A stretch of 13,614 nucleotides of DNA. Origin: CBDVAK01 sp965371945. Lineage in GTDB: Bacteria; Pseudomonadota; Gammaproteobacteria; Competibacterales; JAHEDQ01. Both the position numbers and the translations under genes were made by a program. Of this stretch, positions 6,923-13,614 are shown piece after piece; positions within the stretch are counted from its first letter, which is position 1, and every line of letters begins with the position of its first letter. The notes beneath the pieces are model-generated. The model was not told the origin of the DNA. It saw only the letters and a program-made list of their open reading frames with translations, and searched no databases. Location: positions 1-13,614 of the forward strand of contig CBDVAK010000071.1 of the NCBI GenBank assembly GCA_965371945.1. The letters run 5' to 3'.

Positions 6923-7087
6923 TAGCCCGCGTTCCTCACCAGATGTCCGCGTCCTCGCTTGTTCTTTGTCTCCACAGCGAATTTTCCTCAGTCGGCAATA
7001 CGGGGAGTATTCCGCTCCTTCGGAAAATCCCCTGTGAAGCCAAATCCCTGCGCGATCCTCATGTCCACTGGTGAGGAACGCGGGCTA
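6923..7087. mobile_element. MITE-like element with 20-bp perfect terminal inverted repeats
   Basis: TAGCCCGCGTTCCTCACCAG at 6923-6942 has an exact reverse complement at 7068-7087, bounding a 165-bp non-coding element. Inside is an imperfect hairpin, GGGGAGTATTCCG at 7002-7014 with CGGAAAATCCCC at 7021-7032 and a six-base loop. No reading frame inside resembles a transposase. The right end lies five bases beyond the GST stop codon and the left end ~118 bp upstream of the oxidoreductase start. I see no convincing target-site duplication: the flanking four bases are GCTA and GCCT. It is either a non-autonomous element mobilised by a transposase elsewhere or the fused ends of a deleted insertion sequence; IS1380-type ends are one guess. 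It separates GST from the oxidoreductase gene, two genes on the same strand, and may carry or block transcription. Confidence 0.65.
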
Positions 7088-7092
7088 GCCTG

Positions 7093-7713
7093 TCACGCAG
7101 CAAGGCCGACCTTGGTCGCCTGCATGCCGACAAATCCGGAGAGGCCTTCGATACGCCCCAACAGACCGCGGACGTTCGGGTACGTGCTGAGGGAGATGTT
7201 ACCCTCGGGCGCGTGCGCCGTGTAGCTGTAGACGGCGACATCGGCAATCGAGGGACGGTCCCCGACCAGCCACTGACGGTCCTTGAGATGCTGTTCCAGA
7301 AAATCGAAAGCAACCTTGGCAATAGCCTGAGCGCGTTCCGTACTGAGTTGGGCACCGAACACGGTGATCAGCCGAGCCGCAGCCGGTCCATACGCGATCT
7401 CACCGGCGGCCAGGGACAAGAACTTCTGGACCTCGGCTTCGCGGACGGGGTCGCTCGGAAGCCAATCGGGTGCATACTTACGTGCGAGATAGACCAAGAT
7501 CGCGTTCGAGTCGGTGATGACGGTCTCGCCGTCTTCGACAACAGGCACCTGGCCGGCGGGATTGAGTGTCAAGAACGGCTTTTTTTTGTGTTCGCCCGCG
7601 ATCAGATCGACGTCGACGAGTTCGTGATTGATACCGGCAAGGCTCGCAAGCAGCTCGACCCGATGCGAATGGCCGGAAAGTGCGTGGCGGTGGATGCGGA
7701 TTGCGTTCGACAT
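7093..7713 (-). CDS. Glutathione S-transferase family protein
   Basis: A 206-residue cytosolic GST. The N-terminal thioredoxin fold covers residues 1-80, with a Ser-rich site (ALSGHSHRV, S13 or S16 as candidate catalytic serine), the cis-proline segment NPAGQVPVVEDG and the glutathione-binding ITDSNAILVYLA. The helical C-terminal domain holds the N-capping and hydrophobic-staple motif PSIADVAVYSY near residue 160. It would conjugate or reduce electrophiles and peroxides using glutathione; the substrate is unknown. The start ATG 7713 is supported by AAGGAG six bases upstream; the longer frame to 7788 would add 25 residues not seen in GSTs. It is divergent from the LysR-type regulator across a 168-bp region with a palindromic operator, and such a regulator often controls its divergent neighbour. 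Confidence 0.93.
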   Translation of the reverse strand: MSNAIRIHRHALSGHSHRVELLASLAGINHELVDVDLIAGEHKKKPFLTLNPAGQVPVVEDGETVITDSNAILVYLARKYAPDWLPSDPVREAEVQKFLSLAAGEIAYGPAAARLITVFGAQLSTERAQAIAKVAFDFLEQHLKDRQWLVGDRPSIADVAVYSYTAHAPEGNISLSTYPNVRGLLGRIEGLSGFVGMQATKVGLAA

Positions 7714-7816
7714 GATGTGCTCCTTGAATTCTGTTTTCAAAAGGTCGGCGAAAGATGATTGGCGCCAGGTGAGTTCACGATGCCACAATCCCGATTCGGC
7801 GATAATTGCCTGTTTT

Positions 7817-7833
7817 GTTCAATTATAATGAAC
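7817..7833. promoter_or_regulatory. Probable LysR-type operator overlapping a shared -10 box
   Basis: GTTCA at 7817-7821 and TGAAC at 7829-7833 form an inverted repeat around ATTATAAT. The inner TCA-N7-TGA fits the T-N11-A box of LysR-type regulators. TATAAT at 7824-7829 is a perfect -10 hexamer and, since ATTATAAT is its own complement, it reads on both strands. The site is about 50 bp upstream of the regulator start and about 105 bp upstream of the GST start. No clear -35 box fits on either side, as expected for an activator-dependent or autoregulated promoter. Confidence 0.55.
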
Positions 7834-7881
7834 GGTCAGGACATAATATGATTCTCGGATAATGCCGCTGGAGTTCGGGTG

Positions 7882-8784
7882 ATGGACAAATTCAAGACCA
7901 TGCGGGCATTTACGGCAGTGGCCCAAGAAGGGTCATTCACGGCTGCCGCACGGCGGTTGGGGATGTCGACGAAACTGGTCAGTAAATACGTGCAGCAGCT
8001 AGAGGCCAGGCTTGAGACACGGTTTTTCAATCGCACCACCCGCAGCGTGTCTCTCACTGATGTGGGGACTGCCTATCTCGAACGCTGCCGGCCGATCCTC
8101 GAGCAGATCGACGAACTCGAATTGTTGGTGAAGGAACGTCAAACCTCGCTTGCCGGACCCATCCGCATTGCCGCACCGACGGCGTTCGGGAGCACTGAAC
8201 TGACTCAAGCCTTGATACCGTTCATGCTGACCCATAGAGAGGTCGAGATCGACTTGAAGCTATCCGACAATCGGGTCGCGCTGGTAGAGGAAGGTTTCGA
8301 TCTGGCGATCAGGGTCGGCACATTGCGCGATTCCACCTTGATAGCCAAGAAGCTTGCCGACATGGCGTTGATCGTCAGCGCATCGCCGACGTATCTTGGC
8401 AAACACGGCCGACCAACTAGCCCGAAAACGCTCGCGACACACGATTGCCTGATTGATGAGAATCAGTCGGATGCGACGGTCTGGCGTTTCCACTCCGGCC
8501 GCAGCGATATCGCCGTGAAGGTTGGCGGAACGTTTCGGGCCAATTCACCGGGGGCTATTGCACAAATGGCTTTAGGTGGTCTCGGAATAGCGCGAAGCCC
8601 GCGCTACGTAATTGAGCCTGCTCTCAAGGATGGACGATTGGAACAGCTGTTGCCAGAGTTCACGACGGACGAGTTCGGTCTATACGCTGTTTATCCGCTC
8701 AACCGTCACCTCACCGCACGGGTGCGTGCACTGATCGATCATCTAGCCGAACACTTGAGTCAGGGACGAGCACCATCTGCTTAG
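7882..8784 (+). CDS. LysR family transcriptional regulator
   Basis: A 300-residue DNA-binding regulator of normal family length. The winged helix-turn-helix spans residues ~3-60 (MRAFTAVAQEGSFTAAARRL, then STKLVSKYVQQLEARL, then FFNRTTRSVSLTDVG), and resembles the CrgA/DmlR-type subgroup. A linker helix is followed by the periplasmic-binding-protein-like effector domain from about residue 90 (GPIRIAAPTAFG, DLAIRVGTLRDSTLIAKKL) to ~295. ATG 7882 is preferred; a GTG directly before it at 7879 would only add one residue. A weak GGAG lies about eight bases upstream. The gene is divergent from the GST and next to the LysR-type palindrome, so autoregulation and control of the GST are likely. The effector cannot be told from sequence. 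Confidence 0.95.
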   Translation: MDKFKTMRAFTAVAQEGSFTAAARRLGMSTKLVSKYVQQLEARLETRFFNRTTRSVSLTDVGTAYLERCRPILEQIDELELLVKERQTSLAGPIRIAAPTAFGSTELTQALIPFMLTHREVEIDLKLSDNRVALVEEGFDLAIRVGTLRDSTLIAKKLADMALIVSASPTYLGKHGRPTSPKTLATHDCLIDENQSDATVWRFHSGRSDIAVKVGGTFRANSPGAIAQMALGGLGIARSPRYVIEPALKDGRLEQLLPEFTTDEFGLYAVYPLNRHLTARVRALIDHLAEHLSQGRAPSA

Positions 8785-8845
8785 GGTTGGACCCAGCCAG
8801 CTTAGCGCAGCCGCCGACAGCCATATCGGATAGCGACGGGCATGC

Positions 8846-8885
8846 CATGTACTACACTTGCTTGGTATCCATACGGTGGTACATG
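8846..8885. promoter_or_regulatory. Inverted repeat upstream of the large C13 protein gene
   Basis: CATGTAC at 8846-8852 and GTACATG at 8879-8885 are an exact inverted pair 26 bp apart, with two further bases on the inside close to matching. A shorter repeat GGGAC/GTCCC with a six-base loop follows near 8917-8932. Both lie in the 176-bp gap between the LysR gene and the large gene. No strong -35/-10 pair is visible. They may be operator sites or mRNA leader structures. Confidence 0.3.
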
Positions 8886-8960
8886 CCGCCACGAGAACAG
8901 AGCACAGGAGCCTGAGGGACCGGTCCGTCCCCAAACAGCACTGCACAGCGAGGACCAACC

Positions 8961-11900
8961 ATGAATTTGTATTTGAGGTTCGCGAGCACGCTGTTGATCG
9001 TCGGACTCGGTCTCACCCACCTGCCCGCTATCGCCCAGACACCAGAGCGGATTCGCCTACTCTGGTCTGTCGGGCTGCAAGGCAGTGCAACCCACACGAG
9101 CGCGCCGGCGGTGGGTCCGGATGGTACCGTTTACGCGACTTCGTATACTGAATTCCGAAACACCGCCGGGAACTTGCAGCGAGACGTTCATTTGATGGCC
9201 GTCGGCGCCAACGGAGAGGAGAGATGGCGTTTCGACAGACCGGGTCAGGAGGCGATTCCACCAGTCGTCAGACCAGATCAAAGCGCTGTCTCACCTACTG
9301 TCGGCGTGGAGGGCACAATCTTTTTTGTGGCCGGCAGCACGCTTTATGCGGTCACACGCGAGGGTAGCGAGAAGTGGTCCAGGAATATCGGTAGCCTGCT
9401 ACACGCCGGGCCTTCCTCCGGCGCTGACGGAACTCTCTATCTGGGCACCGACGGCGGTCACCTGCTGGCGATTGCCTCCAACAACGGCAAGGTCCTCTGG
9501 TCCAAACTCACCGGGGCGCCGATCAGGCTACCCCCGGTGATCGGGCCTGACCAAACGGTTTACGTCGTCGATTCCCAGGGCATCTTGTATGCAGTTGACC
9601 CCAGCGAAACAGGAGCGACGCTAAAGTGGTCCCGTGCGACGGCTGAGTCTCCCCCACCGCCGGCCCCCCGTGCCCTCACCCTGGGCCCCGACGGCACAAT
9701 CCTGGTGTTGGCCGGGTCACTTCATGCTTTCCAGCCCGATGGCAGCCTGATGTGGCGATCCGACCAGATAGTCGACCGCAGCGGCACCATCGCGGCGACC
9801 GCCCCCGTGGTCGGGTTCTTTCGAGGCGCCGCACAAGCTGTACCCGACTGGTTGATCACGCTGGGCCAGACTCAGAACATCATCAGTGGTACCAATATCG
9901 CCGGTCTTGCCGAAGTGACGACCACCTCCCCACCCGGGCACGTCACCTCTGTAGGTCCCGACGGAAAGTTGCGGGTCAACGCCACGCCCGCAATGTCGTT
10001 GAGCCCGAACAAGCCGCAGTTTAGTAGTTCGCCACATGTTTGCCCGGACAGTACTCTGGCTGACACCGCTGGCGTCATCATGTATGTACCTGGCGGCCGC
10101 ACCGGTAGAACGCTGTATGCGATGACCTACTATCGCGGCGCCTACTGCGTGCGCAGCGAATATACGCTACCGGTGCGAAACGGAGATGGGTTCTTCGGTA
10201 CACCCACCATCGCGCCCAACGGTCGCGTTTATGTTGTCGCAAGAACCAAACCGGTCCCGCACCAACAGTTTTCCCTGTACGCGTTCTCCGGCGAACGACC
10301 ACGGCAGCTTGAAGCCGGCGAAACCGCACCCCCATGGCCCATGTTTCTGCACGACGCCAGGCACACCGGGATGGACTCCACACAAGCCCCGCGCGTGGTG
10401 GGGCCATCGGTGAGCAGGGACGCCATGCCCACATGGACCTGGGCTTCCACTGCAGGAACCAGGGGCTCCGGCATCTTCCGCTTCGCCCTGAACAAGGCGG
10501 ACCTGGGCGGGGAGCAGAAACTCGCCATCGATCGTTACACCCCCTCCACGCCACTGCGGGAAGGCAGCCACCTGCTCAGTGTGCAGGAAAAACTGGGCAA
10601 CCGATGGTCAAACCCGGGTACCTACACCATCGTGGTCGACAAGACGCCTCCCAGTACCCGGGCCACGCTCGCGATCGACGACAGTGGCAACAGAGTCGTC
10701 ACGCTGAGCTGTATCGATGACACCGGGTCAGATTGTGTGACCTACTATGAGGAAGGCGGTAACCGGGTACGCTATGAGAGGCCCTTCCCCATCGACGAAC
10801 TCAGCACGCTGTCGTTTTGGTCCGTAGACAGCGCTGGCAATGAAGAATCGCACCGCCCGCTTCAGGGTGGGCAGGCCGCCACCCGGGTTTCGCTGGACCT
10901 GTCCAGGCTGTCGCTACTACAGGGGGAAAGCCTCGAAGTGTCGGGAAAACTGACCAGACTTCCCCACATCGACCAACCGCTCAAGAATCACACGATCGAA
11001 CTCCAGATAGCGCGCAGCGATGGCAGCATGCTCAGCCCGAGATTCACCGGCACGGGCACAGCCGGTCACTTCAGGTTTTCAAACGTTTCGGGATTCAGCC
11101 GCGAAGACCAATACACGCTGACTGCCCGGTTTGCAGGAACAGCGCTGCTCAAAGAGTCAGAATCCGAGCCAGCCAGTGTTCATGTCGGGAAATCCGCGGG
11201 CTATGCGCTGATCGTGCAAGGGAAGCAAGGAGAAGATACAAACGACCGCCAGTCACACGCCAAGACAACGGACAGGATCTACAGATCGTTACGGAAGCGA
11301 GGCTTCAAACACCAGCATATTCGCTATTTTCGCTACGATGTCGATCCAGCCGACAATCGCGGTGACATCAGGGTTGCTGGGATACCGACGAAGGATCTGG
11401 TCAAAGCCAGCATCGTAAGGTGGGCAAAAGACCTCATGAACGGTGTCCCCGCACCTTTATATGTAATCCTGGTCAACCACGGGTCCCGGAAGGTTTTCCA
11501 TCTGGACGGGCAACAGATCACCCCTGGCGAGTTGAACCAGTGGCTTCGCACCCTGGAAAAGAACCTTGTCAACGACGCCAGGAAAAAACAACGCATCATC
11601 ATCCTGGGCGCTTGTCACTCCGGAAGCTTTATTCCAAAGTTATCCCGCAATGGGCGCGTGATCGTGGCAAGCGCGGCAGCCGCCGAAGTATCGTACAAGG
11701 GGCCGAAGGAACAACATGACGGAATCCGGGTCGGTGAGTATTTCCTGGAGGAACTGTTCCGGGAGCTGGGCGACGGTGAAGCCCTGCTGCGCGCCTTTTC
11801 CAGAGCAAGCGACAGTACCCGGATCTATACGCGGCGTGGTGGAGGACCGTCAAACGGCAACGACTTCTCAGACGACGCGGTTCAACATCCGCTGCTGGAT

Positions 11901-13614
11901 GACAACGGTGACAAACGTGGCAGCAATGTGCTCACGGCGGGGGGTGACGGCGCACAGGTAGCGAATCTGTTCCTGGGCAGCAATCGCGCTATCACAACCA
12001 ATTCGGCCAGACCAACGCCAGTATTCACTGAAGTCACCCCTACCCGGTTTCTACGCAAGCGGCAAAACACCGCCGTACTCCAGGCAAGGGTCCTGGACGA
12101 CAACCTCATCACCACGCCATGGGTGGAAATACGCGAGCCACAATTCATACTGACGCCCGACACTCGGAGCTCGGTGCAGCTTAAGATAGACCGGGACAAG
12201 CACTTCCTGGATCGTACGGGACCCAACAAGTGGGCACTGAAGTTCAAGCAGTTCGATGCACCGGGTCGTTACGAAGTCTTCTATTTCGTGAACTATGACA
12301 ATGACAATCAAGACCTCGCCGCCGGCCAACGTTCGATCGTCTACAAGGACTCGGCTGACAACAATGAGAACCCTACGCCCTTTGCACTCAAAAGACCCGA
12401 CAACGGAATCACCACCGAAACGACCCTGCTGTTTTCGTGGGGTCGGTCGCGTGACCCCGACGGTGTCAGCTACAGACTCGTCATAGCGACTGACCCGAGA
12501 TTCGAGCCTGCCAGCATCGTTCATATTCAGGAGGGACTCGGTGTCACCGTTGCCGCGGTAGATCAAAGCGCAGGCCTCGAAGATCTGACTACCTACTATT
12601 GGCGAGTGGAAGCGGTCGACGGCTTTGGCAGACGCACGACCAGCGAAACGAGGCACTTCAACACCAACAACACCAATGGGCCCCCAACCGTGTTGTGGGC
12701 GCTGGTCCAGTCGAATTCTGACTTCATACAGCTCGCGAGCGTCGAAATGAGCATCCTGGGGCAGCGCTTGGATGACATGATCGTGGACTGCTTCAATGGA
12801 AAGTGCATCGTTGTCTATCGAGGCGGTCCGCTGGGCAGCACGCAGGTGACGGTCAGTGCATCCGGGCACCTGCCCCAAGTCACAACAGCGGAACTGCGTG
12901 CCGGCATCACTACCGAAGTGAAGGTCGGGCTCGAACCCGTCGATACCAACCGCACGGACCCAGGCGGGGTACCCCATCCGGATTTCAACGGAGACGGTAT
13001 CGCAGACATTGTTTGGCGCAACAAGCGCGCTACCGGTATTGAAGCCTGGGAGATGAAGCGTCTGAAACCCCCGACAAGGCAAAGACATGTGCTTGCACCA
13101 TTGCCCGGAAATCGATGGTCGGTGGAGGGAATCGCTGATTTTTCAGGTGATGGCAAGAGCGACGTGTTGTTGCGCCACGCCGGTAAAGGAATCGTGCGCA
13201 TATGGAAGATGAATGGTTTTGCACGACAGGCGAGCCAGAATATCGGGACAAAATCCGGCTCGCAATGGCAGATCGTCGGTGTAGGAGACTTTGACGGCAA
13301 CAACACCGCCGGGATTCTCTGGCGCCATGCGCGTAAGGGTGTCGTTCGGATCTGGCAATTGAACAAGGACTTGCAACTCCAGGCTGCGCGGCGCATAGGT
13401 ATTTTGCGCGATCCCAACTGGAGCGTGGCCGGTGTCGCCGACTTCAACCACGATGGCAAGGCCGACGTACTGTTGCATCACACCAGAAAAGGGCTGGTGA
13501 AAATTTGGGAAATGGAAGGCCTCAGCATTGCGAAAACAAAGTTCGCAGGCCGACGAGCAAATGCGAATTGGCGGATTGTGGGGGTGGGCGATTTCAACGG
13601 GGATGGCACCGGTG
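8961..13614 (+). CDS. Large secreted C13 (legumain/caspase-like) peptidase with two propeller-type repeat regions (3' end outside the window)
   Basis: An uninterrupted frame of 1551 codons from ATG 8961 (GAGG eight bases upstream) to the end of the window. Residues 1-25 are a signal peptide (LIVGLGLTHLPAIA|Q). Residues ~30-470 are a PQQ-like propeller with repeated GPDGTVY, ADGTLYLG, WSKLTG and the closing WPMFLHDARHTG near 459. Residues ~470-560 are Ig-like; ~565-630 resemble chitobiase C-terminal repeats (SCIDDTGSDCVTYY, WSVDSAGNEE); ~636-745 are another Ig-like domain. Residues ~748-1000 form a Peptidase C13-type domain with H840 (LVNHGSR) and C885 (LGACHSGSF), spaced as in the legumain/caspase dyad. 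A beta region, an FnIII-like domain (~1146-1237), a PEGA-like stretch and FG-GAP repeats from 1341 follow. It is probably exported and may be cell-surface. The target is unknown; proteolysis is inferred from the dyad. Confidence 0.9.
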   Translation, partial: MNLYLRFASTLLIVGLGLTHLPAIAQTPERIRLLWSVGLQGSATHTSAPAVGPDGTVYATSYTEFRNTAGNLQRDVHLMAVGANGEERWRFDRPGQEAIPPVVRPDQSAVSPTVGVEGTIFFVAGSTLYAVTREGSEKWSRNIGSLLHAGPSSGADGTLYLGTDGGHLLAIASNNGKVLWSKLTGAPIRLPPVIGPDQTVYVVDSQGILYAVDPSETGATLKWSRATAESPPPPAPRALTLGPDGTILVLAGSLHAFQPDGSLMWRSDQIVDRSGTIAATAPVVGFFRGAAQAVPDWLITLGQTQNIISGTNIAGLAEVTTTSPPGHVTSVGPDGKLRVNATPAMSLSPNKPQFSSSPHVCPDSTLADTAGVIMYVPGGRTGRTLYAMTYYRGAYCVRSEYTLPVRNGDGFFGTPTIAPNGRVYVVARTKPVPHQQFSLYAFSGERPRQLEAGETAPPWPMFLHDARHTGMDSTQAPRVVGPSVSRDAMPTWTWASTAGTRGSGIFRFALNKADLGGEQKLAIDRYTPSTPLREGSHLLSVQEKLGNRWSNPGTYTIVVDKTPPSTRATLAIDDSGNRVVTLSCIDDTGSDCVTYYEEGGNRVRYERPFPIDELSTLSFWSVDSAGNEESHRPLQGGQAATRVSLDLSRLSLLQGESLEVSGKLTRLPHIDQPLKNHTIELQIARSDGSMLSPRFTGTGTAGHFRFSNVSGFSREDQYTLTARFAGTALLKESESEPASVHVGKSAGYALIVQGKQGEDTNDRQSHAKTTDRIYRSLRKRGFKHQHIRYFRYDVDPADNRGDIRVAGIPTKDLVKASIVRWAKDLMNGVPAPLYVILVNHGSRKVFHLDGQQITPGELNQWLRTLEKNLVNDARKKQRIIILGACHSGSFIPKLSRNGRVIVASAAAAEVSYKGPKEQHDGIRVGEYFLEELFRELGDGEALLRAFSRASDSTRIYTRRGGGPSNGNDFSDDAVQHPLLDDNGDKRGSNVLTAGGDGAQVANLFLGSNRAITTNSARPTPVFTEVTPTRFLRKRQNTAVLQARVLDDNLITTPWVEIREPQFILTPDTRSSVQLKIDRDKHFLDRTGPNKWALKFKQFDAPGRYEVFYFVNYDNDNQDLAAGQRSIVYKDSADNNENPTPFALKRPDNGITTETTLLFSWGRSRDPDGVSYRLVIATDPRFEPASIVHIQEGLGVTVAAVDQSAGLEDLTTYYWRVEAVDGFGRRTTSETRHFNTNNTNGPPTVLWALVQSNSDFIQLASVEMSILGQRLDDMIVDCFNGKCIVVYRGGPLGSTQVTVSASGHLPQVTTAELRAGITTEVKVGLEPVDTNRTDPGGVPHPDFNGDGIADIVWRNKRATGIEAWEMKRLKPPTRQRHVLAPLPGNRWSVEGIADFSGDGKSDVLLRHAGKGIVRIWKMNGFARQASQNIGTKSGSQWQIVGVGDFDGNNTAGILWRHARKGVVRIWQLNKDLQLQAARRIGILRDPNWSVAGVADFNHDGKADVLLHHTRKGLVKIWEMEGLSIAKTKFAGRRANANWRIVGVGDFNGDGTG
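12981..13614 (+). repeat. FG-GAP/VCBS-type repeat array in the C13 protein, about 150 bp per unit
   Basis: Calcium-loop motifs start at residues 1341 (DFNGDGIAD), 1393 (DFSGDGKSD), 1443 (DFDGNNTAG), 1494 (DFNHDGKAD) and 1544 (DFNGDG), a spacing of 50-52 residues. Each is followed by a strand such as VLLRH or ILWRH, then RIWKM or KIWEM. The units most likely form blades of a second propeller. The third unit has lost the final Asp of the loop (Gly instead). The array continues beyond the window. Confidence 0.85.

Noticed and set aside
7213..7758. A 181-codon plus-strand frame
   Set aside because: It is antisense to the GST, which has clear motifs and a ribosome binding site.
3842..8784. The cassette as a defence system or toxin-antitoxin module
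   Set aside because: All four genes belong to ordinary metabolic and regulatory families with no nuclease, toxin, reverse transcriptase or phage-sensing features.
12051..13088. A 345-codon minus-strand reading frame
   Set aside because: It is fully antisense to the C13 protein gene, which has clear domains, a signal peptide and a ribosome binding site; the antisense product shows no recognisable motif.
1..13614. tRNA, rRNA or CRISPR arrays
   Set aside because: No cloverleaf, rRNA-like stretch or short regularly spaced direct repeats were seen; the only regular repeats are the protein-coding FG-GAP units.

Overview
The window looks like chromosome from a gammaproteobacterium (moderately GC-rich; inference). 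The evidence is a YgiQ-type radical SAM protein lying convergent to a GreB with the gammaproteobacterial RYRPP-type N-terminus, and a REP-like inverted pair between them. I cannot name the species. Much of the window looks accessory: gene relics, a stress or redox cassette, a MITE-like element and a very large secreted protein.

Layout. (1) 1-2735 is conserved core: ygiQ (5' end outside the window) and greB, convergent, with both stop codons inside a REP-like inverted repeat. (2) 2742-3840 is a gene graveyard: a 66-residue ORF just upstream of greB, then broken pieces of a GlcG/HbpS-type (DUF336) gene, a frameshifted DUF3313 lipoprotein-family gene and an M24 (Xaa-Pro peptidase/DddP-like) gene on alternating strands. 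A 26-bp perfect palindrome sits where the DUF336 similarity ends. (3) 3842-8784 is a cassette: an alpha/beta-hydrolase-OsmC fusion (+), a PNPOx-like/ferredoxin-reductase fusion that has lost its usual C-terminal 2Fe-2S domain (-), a ~165-bp element with 20-bp perfect terminal inverted repeats, a glutathione S-transferase (-), and a divergent LysR-type regulator (+) sharing a palindromic operator/promoter with the GST. (4) 8961-13614 is one uninterrupted reading frame of at least 1551 codons that leaves the window. It has a signal peptide, a PQQ-like beta-propeller, Ig-like and chitobiase-C-like domains, a C13 (legumain/caspase-like) peptidase domain with an intact His/Cys pair, more beta domains and a second, FG-GAP/VCBS-type repeat array.

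How they work together (inference). The hydrolase-OsmC, flavin reductase and GST fit detoxification of organic peroxides, electrophiles or other small organics, probably under the LysR regulator. The giant C13 protein is the most unusual item: an exported, calcium-repeat-bearing putative cysteine endopeptidase with propellers on both sides. I see no rRNA, tRNA, CRISPR array or complete insertion sequence.
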